DNA of 64,000 nt from Thermomonospora echinospora (GCF_900108175.1 NZ_FNVO01000014.1:124001-188000), one strand, 5' to 3'. Positions 35,724-43,458 are shown, counted from the first letter of the stretch. The notes: generated by a model from the letters alone, not told the origin. Numbers and translations are program-made.

Positions 35724-36239
35724 TCAGCAGTCGAACACCGACCAGCAGATGTCATTCCGCAATCGCTGATCGTCAAGTACGAGCTCGCGAATCGCCTCCG
35801 GGAGCTGGTCGCGCTGCCACTGACATTCGAGTCGCCCGGCGGCCTCGCCCTCGCCTTCCGGCGCGGCGGCCCGTGCGGCCTTAATCGCATAGGCGGCCGC
35901 GCCGAGCTCGTGCGCGGCGACGTGTGCGACGACACCGGCCTGGCCGGCGGCGTACGCGGCATGCCGCGCCGCCCCACGCAGATCCCTTGCCGCACCCATT
36001 GCATGGCCGCCCGCCGCGCGAGCTTCCATCATCTTGACCTCGCCACGCACCCAGGCACGGGCATACTCGATCGCCTGACGCGGCCGCGGGTCCTCGGGCT
36101 GAACCGATTCGAAAAGGTCGAGGACGTGCTCCGCGCAAGATGCCGCCCAAAGAGCGAGGAGGTGGTGATCCGCATCGGTGAGGGTCCCACCGCGGCGGAT
36201 CGTCACGAAGCGAGGGTCCCGGACCTTCGGGAGGATCAT
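35724..36239 (-). CDS. Putative immunity protein (Imm5-like)
   Basis: A 171-residue protein starting MILPKVRDPRFVTIRRGGTL. The sequence TDADHHLLALWAASCAEHVL, then MMEARAAGGHAMGAARDLRG, AARHAAYAAGQAGVVAHVAA and QLPEAIRELVLDDQRLRNDI, matches the alpha-helical putative immunity family often found near polymorphic toxin loci. ATG 36239 has AGGAG eight bases upstream. No toxin gene is seen nearby; it may be an orphan antitoxin-like gene that protects against toxins of competitors. A long imperfect palindrome lies 115 bases upstream. Confidence 0.8.
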   Translation of the reverse strand: MILPKVRDPRFVTIRRGGTLTDADHHLLALWAASCAEHVLDLFESVQPEDPRPRQAIEYARAWVRGEVKMMEARAAGGHAMGAARDLRGAARHAAYAAGQAGVVAHVAAHELGAAAYAIKAARAAAPEGEGEAAGRLECQWQRDQLPEAIRELVLDDQRLRNDICWSVFDC

Positions 36240-36353
36240 GGCTGGCGCTCCTTTGCTTGCATCCACCCAACCCCCACGGCACGCACGCGTGCCGGGCACC
36301 CACAAGTAAAGCCTGGAAACCCCGTGGTTGGCTCTGTAGAGAGTTGTCGGCCC

Positions 36354-36389
36354 ACACCTGTCAGCAAACGTTCGTTTGACGACAGGTGT
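36354..36389. promoter_or_regulatory. 36-bp imperfect palindrome upstream of the immunity gene
   Basis: Arms 36354-36370 and 36373-36389 (17 bases each) pair at 15 of 17 positions around a central TT, with core AAACGTTCGTTT and outer ACACCTGTC/GACAGGTGT. Its length and central symmetry suit a dimer-of-dimers repressor site. The rest of 36240-36537 shows no gene. Confidence 0.6.
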
Positions 36390-36537
36390 CGCACACTCAA
36401 CGAACCAGGACAATCCAGGACACTAGGACGGCGCCGATCCAATGAGATCCGAAGGCGATTGATGACAGGGTTTGGCGACAGATAAGGCCCGGTCACCTTT
36501 GAGGAGGAGGGCCGGCACCTCCAGCCGCCTCCACCCG

Positions 36538-36691
36538 CTCCAGCGGCCGAAGGTCGGCGAGCTGCTGGCGTATGCGCGGCCCGGCGACATCGTGCATATC
36601 TCCGAGATGTTCCGCCTCGTGCGCGGTACCTAGCACATCCTCGACGTCCTGCACACGGCCGTCTCGCCCTGCGCATCCACGACGGCGCGTT
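36538..36691 (+). pseudogene. Resolvase (serine recombinase) internal fragment
   Basis: The frame reads LQRPKVGELLAYARPGDIVH and ISEMFRLVRGT, then a TAG where family members have CAG (Gln), then HILDVL and a frameshift towards RIHDGAFS. This is the middle of a serine resolvase catalytic domain. It is cut at 36692 by the left end of the 2.9 kb inverted-repeat element. Confidence 0.65.
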
Positions 36692-36752
36692 CTCCGGGGT
36701 TGAGGAATCCAGGAACAGCGGTTGGCGCTTATAATGATCTTGGGTGGGGTGC
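36692..36752 (+). repeat. Left terminal inverted repeat of the 2.9 kb element
   Basis: It begins CTCCGGGGTTGAGGAATCC and continues through GCGGTTGGCGCT to AATGATCTTGGGTGGGGTGC. The reverse complement of 39548-39608 matches with three differences. It starts with GGGG at 36696, as Tn3-family ends do. Confidence 0.85.
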
Positions 36753-36772
36753 TCCGTCTGGGGATCCCCCAC

Positions 36773-36867
36773 CGGAACACCGGCCAGCCGGGACGGCGCC
36801 CCAGGTCGAGGTGTTCCGTAAGAGTGTTCCGCGAGCTGTCCCGGTGACGGGGCCCTATCCGGAACAC
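36773..36867 (+). promoter_or_regulatory. Candidate res site: four copies of CGGAACAC
   Basis: CGGAACAC occurs at 36773-36780 and 36860-36867, and its complement GTGTTCCG at 36811-36818 and 36824-36831, ending nine bases before the resolvase-like start codon at 36876. Paired binding sites in front of tnpR are the usual structure of Tn3 res regions. Confidence 0.55.
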
Positions 36868-36875
36868 TGGAGGGC

Positions 36876-37016
36876 GTGAACGCCGTGAACGCCACAACCC
36901 CCGGCACTGCCCGGGTCGGCTACGCCCGCTGCTCTACCGACGAGCAGGACGTCGTGATCCAGACCGAGCAACTGCTCGCGCTCGGCGTGCCCGCCGACGC
37001 CGCAGACCAGGACTGA
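36876..37016 (+). pseudogene. tnpR: Resolvase N-terminal fragment (46 codons)
   Basis: Starting at GTG 36876, the frame reads VNAVNATTPGTARVGYARCS and TDEQDVVIQTEQLLALGVPA, the N terminus of a serine recombinase with the catalytic Ser in the YARCSTDEQ motif, then ends after ADQD at a TGA. The rest of the catalytic domain and the DNA-binding domain are missing. It follows the candidate res site directly. Confidence 0.75.
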
Positions 37017-37111
37017 CCGCCGTCCATCACGGCCCGGGACTCGGGTCCATGTCACCGGCCCCAAAGTAGCTCCGCGTATGAACCCGTGGAGGTCACGGCG
37101 ATAATGCGTTC

Positions 37112-37750
37112 ATGCCGTCGATTCTGGCCTTCTCGGCCCTATCCGTGGTCTTGGTCATCATTCCTGGACCCGCGGTCATGCTGGTCCTCAAGAGCGCGGT
37201 CGCTCGTGGCCGGGGCCCGGCCCTGCTGACCGCGTTGGGGGTGCTGGCCGCCGATCTAGTGTGGGCCGGGGCCTCGGTCGCCGGCCTGACCGCGCTGCTG
37301 GTGTCCTCGCAGGTGGCGTTCGATGTGGTGCGGTACCTGGGAGCCGCCTACCTGGTCTACCTCGGCATCAAACTCATGCTGACCCGTGCTGCCGCCGCCT
37401 CGCCCGAGCACGGCGTGACGCCCTCGGGGGCCGCCAAGTCGCGCAGCCGACGGCGCGCGTTCCGGGAAGGACTTCTCAGCGACCTGTCCAACCCCAAGAC
37501 CGTGATCGTCTTCACCAGCGTCATCCCCCAGTTCCTTCACCACGGCGCGCGCCCTGCCGACACTCTGATCCTCGGGGCGGCGTTCGCGGTCATCGGTTTT
37601 CTGTCCCTGGCCGCCTACGCCCTGGTCTTCAGCGCCGCTGCCACAATGCTGCGCGACGCGCGAGTGACCCGCGTCATCCTCCGCGCCGGAGGCGCGATCC
37701 TGACGACGTTCGGTGTCGGACTCGCCATCGAACGCCCCGCCGCCGCGTGA
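37112..37750 (+). CDS. LysE-family amino acid/metabolite exporter
   Basis: A 212-residue inner-membrane exporter with six predicted helices. The N terminus (ILAFSALSVVLVIIPGPAVM) carries the conserved PGPA of the LysE/RhtB family, and DLSNPKTVIVFTSVIPQFL is the typical loop with NPK. The start is ATG 37112. It is the only intact gene in the inverted-repeat element and is therefore its cargo. LysE proteins export basic or small neutral amino acids or related compounds; the substrate cannot be read here. Confidence 0.93.
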   Translation: MPSILAFSALSVVLVIIPGPAVMLVLKSAVARGRGPALLTALGVLAADLVWAGASVAGLTALLVSSQVAFDVVRYLGAAYLVYLGIKLMLTRAAAASPEHGVTPSGAAKSRSRRRAFREGLLSDLSNPKTVIVFTSVIPQFLHHGARPADTLILGAAFAVIGFLSLAAYALVFSAAATMLRDARVTRVILRAGGAILTTFGVGLAIERPAAA

Positions 37751-37765
37751 ACGGCTCAGCGCTCC

Positions 37766-37850
37766 TCACGCGCCCAGGTCAGCTCCGCTGATCCGGTCGG
37801 CGTCGGCCAGCGCCCGGTACAGCGTGGCGACCGACGGCGACCTGCCCGCA
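37766..37850 (-). pseudogene. Serine recombinase C-terminal scrap
   Basis: The minus strand reads GRSPSVATLYRALADADRIS and GADLGA followed by TGA (stop at 37766), matching the end of the helix-turn-helix of a resolvase. The rest of the gene is absent. Its strand is opposite to the N-terminal fragment at 36876. Confidence 0.5.
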
Positions 37851-37870
37851 GTTCGTATCTACCCGCCCAA

Positions 37871-37985
37871 TCTCGCAAAAGGCCCTCGCGCAAACCCCTG
37901 GTTGTGCGAGAGGTTCTGCGAGATCTGACCTGCGACGACGCGCGCCCTCGCCGGTCTCGCAGAACCGACCACTTACGCGAGCACA
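37871..37985. promoter_or_regulatory. Second candidate res-like array (CTCGCA/TGCGAG motifs)
   Basis: Repeats of TCTCGCA or its complement occur about six times. GGTTCTGCGAGA (37912-37923) and TCTCGCAGAACC (37955-37966) are perfect 12-bp inverted repeats 31 bases apart. The region sits just upstream, in minus-strand sense, of the resolvase scrap at 37766. From 37986 to 38154 no gene is seen. Confidence 0.5.
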
Positions 37986-38154
37986 CACCGTCACCTTCGT
38001 CACACAGAGCTACTTTAGGGCCGGCGACACGGACCCGAGTCCCGGGCCATCACCGAATCGGCCTGCTCACCAACTGAACCCGCCCAGCACCGCTACGCCC
38101 CCGACGCCCGAGCCGAACGCTCGGGCGTCCTTGCATCCCCGCTCCAACCAGCTA

Positions 38155-39470
38155 CGCGGCAGGCCGGTCATCCGGGTGGAGATGTCGGCAAGGTGGGTGT
38201 AGGCGTCCAGGAAACCGGTCCAGGAATGGACCTCCAGCAGCAGTTCTGGCGGGTCGACGCGCGGCAACATCGCCGCGCACATCGCCCGCAGTTCCCCGAG
38301 CGTGGCCGACTCGCCCAGCGACCCCAGCGGTTCCACCACCAGCCGGGCCCGCCCCGGCTAGGTGAAGGTGCCGGGCGAGGCGGCGACCTTCACCAGCGAG
38401 TCGTCGCCCGCCTCGGCGAGGCGGGCGGCCATCTGCCTCCAGGCCGCGTCCAACGCCGCCACCTTGCCGTTCAAGTGCGCCTCGACCGGGTCGGTGAGCG
38501 ACAGCGACGCCAGCACGTCCTCGCGGATGGCCTCCCACGCGGGCCCGGCGAGCAGGTGTGCCCCGAGGATCTGCCCACCGCAGCGACGGCGTGGCGAACA
38601 CGTCGCGGATCTGCAGAGCGCGGTGCAGGTGCTCCAGCACGCACACCACGTAGGCGTCCCGGTCCACCGTGCCCCTGGGAAGATCGGGGCTGGAGTACAC
38701 CGCCCGCTTCCACGCCCGGCTCACCAGACGCGCGTCGATCTCCCTGGGCAGCAGCGGCTTCTTTCACCTGCCGTCGCGACAGCTCCGGAAGGGCCCGCAC
38801 CGCCTTCAGCAGCCGCGACAGCCGCCTACCGGGCGGCACCACCGGCAGCTGCGCCAACCGGCCCGGCAGGCCCGCCTCGCCCGTACCGCCTGCCGGGCCA
38901 CCACCGCATACAGACGCTCGTCGGCCTGCTCACGCACACTGGCCACCAGCCGCTCCAGCACCCGCACACCCGGCAGCAGGACCCGGTGCCGGCGCAGCCA
39001 CGCCACCGACACCTCAAACAACGCCCCGGCCCCTCCGCATGCGTCCACGCCCGACCATGCAGGAACGCCAAGAACCCCTTGTTGAGCTGCCGAGCCTCCC
39101 AACCCTCACGGCCGCCGAACGACACGAACCCATAGGCGTCCCGGATCATCCGCGCGTGCTCATAGGCGGTCTTGGGCCGCTCGGTGTACCTCTTCACCGC
39201 CGACGGATCACCGATCCCCAACTGCTCGGCCAAGTGATCCACCACTGGCCACGGCACGTCCAGGGGATCCTCCAAGAACAGGCCCTTGTAGCGGACCGTG
39301 CGCAGCTGAACCGCCACCCCCAGCCGATGCGAATCAGCCCGCGACCTGGCGATCACATCCCGATCGAACGCATCCAGGAAGAAGAACTTCTCCAGATCCG
39401 ACAACGACGGCACCTCAGCGAACGAGCCATACGCCGTGGCCTGCTCATCAGACAAGAACTCCACCGGCAT
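38155..39470 (-). pseudogene. Tn3-family transposase with internal deletion and frameshifts
   Basis: Starting at ATG 39470 (MPVEFLSDEQATAYGSFAEV), the N-terminal third is readable (LEKFFFLDAFDRDVIARSRA and onward) to about 38850. Pieces of the middle then follow in other frames (SRAWKRAVYSSPDLPRGTVD, DAYVVCVLEHLHRALQIRDV), and the last recognisable part is PPELLLEVHSWTGFLDAYTH near 38200. About 400 residues between the pieces and the whole catalytic core are missing. It lies inside the right terminal repeat, in the normal orientation for a Tn3 tnpA. Confidence 0.85.
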
Positions 39471-39547
39471 ACGCCGCAATGTAGGAGCGACCCACCGGCA
39501 ATCAACCCACAGCGACCAGTCCGTTACGAAACGAACGGACCAGTACT

Positions 39548-39608
39548 GCACCCCACCCAAGATCATTCTCAGCGCCAACCGCTGTTCCCGGATTCCTCAA
39601 CCCCGGAG
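39548..39608 (-). repeat. Right terminal inverted repeat of the 2.9 kb element
   Basis: The reverse complement matches 36692-36752 at 58 of 61 positions. It is 77 bases upstream of the start of the decayed transposase and ends at CCCCGGAG, where DUF1062 coding sequence begins. Confidence 0.85.
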
Positions 39609-40076
39609 TCGGCCACCACCGGCGAGGGCAGGTTCCGCGTCAACGCCAACGGCAAGCTGCTGGACGTGTGGCTGCTGGTCCGCTGCGTATCCTGCGATCG
39701 GACGAGCAAGCTCACCGTGCACGAGCGAGCACCGGTCAGATCCTTCGATCCGGCCGAGCTCCACGGCTACCGCGTCAAAGATCCGGAACTGGTGGCCTCC
39801 AGGCTGTTGGATCCGCTGCTCGCCCGGCGCAACCGCTTCACCCTGGACTGGACGGATGCCTGGCGGCTGCACACCTCATCGGCACGGCTCGACGAGGCGT
39901 GGCCGATCCAGGTGGAGGTCGTCTTCGAGGATCCGGTAGCGGTGCGTCCGGAACGGCTCATCGCGCAAGGGCTCGGCCTCAGCAGGAACGAGGTACTGCG
40001 CCGGATCAAGTGCGACATTCCGCTGCGCCGTCCGACGAGCGCCGGATTCACCTTCACCGTGATCGCCGGGGACTAG
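39609..40076 (+). pseudogene. DUF1062-domain protein, 5' end removed by transposon
   Basis: The frame reads GRFRVNANGKLLDVWLLVRC, VSCDRTSKLTVHERAPVRSF, RRNRFTLDWTDAWRLHTSSA and LSRNEVLRRIKCDIPLRRPT to a stop at 40076, which is the bulk of a DUF1062 protein. Such proteins normally begin about 30-40 residues earlier with a CxxC zinc-ribbon half; here that part is replaced by the transposon end. The remaining CVSC pair survives. A fused transcript is possible but no start is evident. Confidence 0.75.
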
Positions 40077-40317
40077 CGGGGGAGTGGCCGCGGCGCGATC
40101 CCCTCAAGCATCCGCGCGAAATACGCCTCATCCGGGGGCGGCTCCGATGGCCGGGCGCCGCCCCGATCGGCCGTACCGCCGATGGCCGGTACGGCCGCGA
40201 TCGGGGCGGCTGTGCATCTGCGGGCCACCGCCATCGAGGAGAGCCGGGACCTGTCCTCGATGAGCGGCGTTCTGGCCGGAGCCGCCTACCGTCTGCTGCC
40301 GGCCTGTCGGCCCGGCC

Positions 40318-41049
40318 TTACTTCAGGTGCCGGGTGAAAAACTGGGCCGCGGCGTCCCCCGCGAACTGCGGGACGCCGGTGTGCCCGCCCAGATTGGCGT
40401 GCAGCGTCTTCTCCTTGGAGCCGAAGGCATCGAACAGGTCCAGGGCCAACTGCCGGTCGTTCCCTTCGTCGTCCCACTGCAGCAGGACGTGCAGCGGAAT
40501 GGTGACCTGCCGGGCCTCCTCGAACAGGGCGCGAGGCACGAAACTCCCGGCGAACAGAACGGCGGCCGAGATGCGCGGCTCGACCACCGCCAGCCGGATC
40601 CCGATGGAGATCACTCCTCCCGAGTACCCGACCGGACCGCCGATCTCGGGCAGCGAAAGGAGGGCGTCCAGGGCGGCCTGCCATTCCGGGACTGCCTTTT
40701 CGACCAGCGGGAGGACGAGCCGGTCCACGATCTCCTCGTCGACCGGCTCGCCGGCTTCCAGCGCCCGGCGCAGGTCGGCGCGGGCCTGCTCGGTGGCGAC
40801 CGAGCTGGGCCGGTCACCGCTTCCGGGGAGCTCGATGGTGGCCGCGGCGAAGCCGTCCGCCGCGGAGTGCCGGGCCCGGCCCACCAGCCGGGGGTACATC
40901 TTGCGCAGTCCGCCGGGGTGACCGATCAGGACCAGCGGGGCCGGTGCGGATGCGGATGCAGGTGTCCACAGGATGCCGGGGATCTCGCCGAGGGCGAATT
41001 CGCGTTCGAGGACGCCGTCGTCGAGGCGCTGCTCGGAGGTGAATTGCAT
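40318..41049 (-). CDS. Alpha/beta hydrolase (dienelactone hydrolase/FrsA-like)
   Basis: A 243-residue hydrolase starting MQFTSEQRLDDGVLEREFAL. LVLIGHPGGLRKMYPRLVGR is an oxyanion-type loop. The elbow VGYSGGVISIGIRLA has the layout G-x-S-G-G, and the late acid and histidine are in LQWDDEGND and LGGHTGVP. Compared with typical dienelactone hydrolases the sequence is short after the triad. The start is ATG 41049, with GAAAGG 11 bases upstream. The region 40077-40317 downstream holds nothing clear. Substrate unknown. Confidence 0.85.
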   Translation of the reverse strand: MQFTSEQRLDDGVLEREFALGEIPGILWTPASASAPAPLVLIGHPGGLRKMYPRLVGRARHSAADGFAAATIELPGSGDRPSSVATEQARADLRRALEAGEPVDEEIVDRLVLPLVEKAVPEWQAALDALLSLPEIGGPVGYSGGVISIGIRLAVVEPRISAAVLFAGSFVPRALFEEARQVTIPLHVLLQWDDEGNDRQLALDLFDAFGSKEKTLHANLGGHTGVPQFAGDAAAQFFTRHLK

Positions 41050-41229
41050 GGTCGTGCCTTTCGGGAGTGCTCTTGAACGGCGCTCCCGGACGACCTATCG
41101 TCCGACCGTGACCCCAGAGGGGAGCACCCATGTCGATACTGTGTTCACGGGTACCACCTCCTCGTTCTCTGGCACGGCCTCCGGAAAGGTAGCAGTGGTC
41201 GCCGTGGTCCGCCAACGGGTTTTTGCGGA

Positions 41230-41256
41230 GGCTCCGTGGCTGGATGCCACGGAGCC
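41230..41256. repeat. Perfect 11-bp hairpin in intergenic DNA
   Basis: GGCTCCGTGGC and GCCACGGAGCC enclose TGGAT. It lies 180 bases upstream of the hydrolase start (minus strand) and before a Tn3 shred. There is no T tract on either side in the right sense, so I leave its function open. Confidence 0.5.
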
Positions 41257-41373
41257 ACTCGCCTAAGGGCCAAGGCCGTGTAGTGGAGGGCCGTTTAGTG
41301 CATGATCCGCCCGTTCGCTGGGGTTCGGCGAAACCCCGTCGGGCGCTCTCTGAGGTTGGCTGAGGTTCGGTCG

Positions 41374-41445
41374 TGCCGGTGGAGTTTCTGAGTGATGAGC
41401 AGGCCGAGGCGTACGGGACGTTCGCCGAGGAGCCGACGAGGCCGA
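41374..41445 (+). pseudogene. Tn3-family transposase N-terminal shred
   Basis: GTG 41374 starts VPVEFLSDEQAEAYGTFAEE, nearly the same as the beginning of the 28,567 transposase at both protein and DNA level, including bases before the start. After about 24 codons the similarity ends in unrelated sequence (EPNGRSALDHGVTVRRGQGY in another frame, from an unknown gene). Confidence 0.75.
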
Positions 41446-41557
41446 GCTGGAGCCCAACGGGCGGTCCGCGCTCGACCACGGCGTGACCGTACGGCGCGGC
41501 CAGGGCTACACCCTGCGCGTCAGCGCCGCGCCCGCAGTTCACCGCCGGCTCCTCGAA

Positions 41558-41662
41558 CGCCGCCGGCCCCTCGGTGGCCAGCAGCTGGCGGGCGGCCCCG
41601 CGGATCTCGGTGAGCGTGGCCTGGCGGAGTTTCTCGCGTCGGCGGGCGGGGGGAGCGGCCAA
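41558..41662 (-). pseudogene. TetR-family regulator, N-terminal stub
   Basis: The minus strand encodes MAAPPARRREKLRQATLTEI and RGAARQLLATEGPAA, the first helix region of a TetR repressor. It then breaks off before the recognition helix and runs into transposon-linked debris. It was divergent from the siderophore-interacting reductase operon and shares the operator region 41709-41743, so the operon has probably lost its repressor. Confidence 0.65.
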
Positions 41663-41708
41663 GGCAGTCCTTTCATTACGGCGTTGACAGCCTAGAGCCT
41701 CTATGCTT

Positions 41709-41743
41709 CCTTAGAGTCTCTAAAGCTTCTAGAGACTCTAAGG
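41709..41743. promoter_or_regulatory. Large operator palindrome before the SIP operon
   Basis: CCTTAGAGTCTCTA (41709-41722) and TAGAGACTCTAAGG (41730-41743) are perfect 14-base arms around AAGCTTC. The right arm contains the AAGG of the ribosome binding site of the micro-ORF at 41751. An extra half-site (TAGAGCCTCTA) precedes it. Confidence 0.75.
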
Positions 41744-41750
41744 AGATGTC

Positions 41751-41849
41751 ATGGGATGGAGGCTGCTCGTCGTCCTGGCCGTCCTGACGACTGCGGTGTG
41801 GTGGGGCCTGTCCCGCCGTGCTCACCGGTGCAGCGCGCGGAAGGCCTGA
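41751..41849 (+). CDS. 32-residue single-pass membrane micro-protein
   Basis: The product begins MGWRLLVVLAVLTTAVWWGL and ends SRRAHRCSARKA. It has one hydrophobic helix (residues 4-20) and a basic C-terminal tail, the layout of a small membrane-anchored protein. AAGGAG stands six bases before the ATG, and the stop is one base before the ATG of the siderophore-interacting reductase, so the two are translationally coupled. It could serve as a leader peptide or membrane partner of the reductase. It was too short for routine gene finding; support is RBS, coupling and composition. Confidence 0.6.
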   Translation: MGWRLLVVLAVLTTAVWWGLSRRAHRCSARKA

Positions 41850-41850
41850 G

Positions 41851-42603
41851 ATGCCGAAGCGCACCCGCAACCCGCTGGCCGGCGCGTTCGCCAAGTACCG
41901 GCTGGAGACCACCGTCACCGCCGCCGAGGCGGTCACGCCGACAATGCGGCGGATCCGCCTGGTGGCCGACGAACCGATCGGCTTCCCGTACGTTCCGGGG
42001 CAGCATGTGCGGGTCGAGCTCAACGATCCGCTGTCGGTGTCGGGGCTGCTGCGCCCCGGCGAGACCCTGCGCACCTACACCATCTGGGAGCTCGATCCCG
42101 GCGAGCGCGCGATCGAGTTGCGCGCGCACCTGTACGACGGGGACGGCATCGGGCTGAGGTGGGCGCGCGCGGCGGCTCCGGGCGACCGGGTGCCGATCTG
42201 GTGGCCGCAGGGCGACCTGTTCACCCGGGACGCCCCGTTCCACCTGTTCGCCGGTGAGGAGACCGCGAGTGCGGCGTTCGGGCCGATGCTGAGGGCGCTG
42301 GGTCCGAAGGCCCGCGTGTACGGGGCGCTGGAGAGCGAGTCCCCCGAGCATGACCTACCGATGCCCGGCCCGCACCGGCTGCACCGCGTGCACCGCCACG
42401 GCGCCCCGGCCCACTCCTCGGCCACACTGGCGGCCGCGGTGGCCGAACTGGACCTGCCCGCCGGCGACGGCGCGGCCTACCTGGCGGGGGAGGCGCGCAC
42501 CTGCCAGATGATCCGCGATCACCTGGTCCGCGACCGCGGCTGGGAGCGCCGCTCGATCAAGGTCAAGCCGTTCTGGACGCCGGGCAAACGCGGCCTGCAC
42601 TGA
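41851..42603 (+). CDS. Siderophore-interacting protein (FAD ferric-siderophore reductase family)
   Basis: A 250-residue flavoprotein starting MPKRTRNPLAGAFAKYRLET. The FAD-binding barrel has the motif LRTYTIWELD (R-x-Y-T) near residue 75 and PGQHVRVEL before it. The C-terminal NAD(P)-type domain includes HLFAGEETASAAFGPMLRAL and AAYLAGEARTCQMIRDHLVR, ending FWTPGKRGLH as in ViuB-like SIPs. These enzymes release iron by reducing ferric siderophores in the cytoplasm. GGAAGG lies seven bases upstream of the ATG. It is coupled to the micro-ORF and controlled from the palindrome at 41709-41743; a TetR stub lies divergently. Confidence 0.9.
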   Translation: MPKRTRNPLAGAFAKYRLETTVTAAEAVTPTMRRIRLVADEPIGFPYVPGQHVRVELNDPLSVSGLLRPGETLRTYTIWELDPGERAIELRAHLYDGDGIGLRWARAAAPGDRVPIWWPQGDLFTRDAPFHLFAGEETASAAFGPMLRALGPKARVYGALESESPEHDLPMPGPHRLHRVHRHGAPAHSSATLAAAVAELDLPAGDGAAYLAGEARTCQMIRDHLVRDRGWERRSIKVKPFWTPGKRGLH

Positions 42604-42682
42604 CCCGCGCGGCCGACTGGTGAACGGCTGGCGCTGCCTGCCGCCCCCCGGCAGGCGACACCTCATGGATGAAAGAAAACAG

Positions 42683-43393
42683 ATGCAAGCGCTCATCACC
42701 GGCGGCGGGATCGGCGGTCTCACCACCGCCATCGCCCTGCACCGATCCGGCTGGCGGGTACGGGTGCTGGAACAGGCGGCCGAATTCACCGAGGTCGGTG
42801 CCGGCCTGTCGATCCAGCCCAACGCACTGCGCACGCTGGATGCCCTCGGGCTGGCGACCAGGTCCGCGCCCGGGCCGTGACCGACATCCCGGTCGGCACC
42901 CGGCGCGCCGACGGCGCCTGGCTGATCCGCAACGACGTCGGCCCGCTCGCCCACCGCTACGGTTCTTGGGCGACGCTGCACCGCACCGACCTGCTCACCC
43001 TGCTGCATCGGGCACTGCCGCCCGAGGTGCTGCAGGCCAGCGTCCAGGTCGACCAGGTGCGCCCGGACGGCACCGTGGTGCACACCGGCGGAACCAGCGG
43101 CGCCGATGTGGTGGTCGGCGCCGACGGCCAGCGCAGCGGCACCCGGCGATCGCTGTGGCCGGACGCGGTGCTCCAGCACGACACCTATGAACTCCCCGAC
43201 CTGAGCACCTATGCGGCCGACCGCGCCCGCCGGCCCCGTACCTAGATGATCGCTCGCCGCTCCCGGCAACTCGGTGTGATGGCCAACCCGACCCGTCCTC
43301 TCTTGGCCGCCACTCGCGACGCCGCCCTGCGGATGGCACCCGCCTCGGTCTTCGTCCGCTCCATGCACCCGGTCCTGAGCTGGAGCGGATGAC
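42683..43393 (+). pseudogene. FAD-dependent monooxygenase, multiply broken
   Basis: ATG 42683 begins MQALITGGGIGGLTTAIALH, the Rossmann GxGxxG of group A flavin monooxygenases. A frameshift near 42875 leads to frame two (TDIPVGTRRADGAWLIRNDV and DVVVGADGQRSGTRRSLWPD, the DG motif). After DLSTY, about 130 residues including the GD motif (usually GDAAHAMTPN) are missing, and the sequence resumes RARRPRT, then TAG where CAG is expected, then MIARRSRQLGVMANPTRPLL to a stop at 43393. It has three independent lesions, so it is a true pseudogene. Confidence 0.85.
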
Positions 43394-43458
43394 ACTCGCC
43401 GGCCTTCACCGGCCCCACAACCACCAGCACACCGTTCCACCACATCCATGGAGACACC

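Larger units (their letters stand above)
36692..39608. mobile_element. 2.9 kb Tn3-derived element bounded by 61-bp inverted repeats
   Basis: The two ends are 61-bp inverted repeats that match at 58 of 61 positions. Inside, in order: a four-copy CGGAACAC array (candidate res site), the first 46 codons of a resolvase, an intact LysE exporter, a C-terminal resolvase scrap on the other strand, a second candidate res array, and a decayed Tn3 transposase reading inward from the right end. The right end cuts a DUF1062 gene and the left end cuts a resolvase gene. No target duplication is visible, so it may have formed by recombination between two elements. Without a working transposase it could only move in trans. 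Confidence 0.75.

Noticed and set aside
36692-39608. A 5-bp target-site duplication around the inverted-repeat element
   Set aside because: The flanks (GCGTT on the left, TCGGC on the right) do not match, so simple transposition is not supported.
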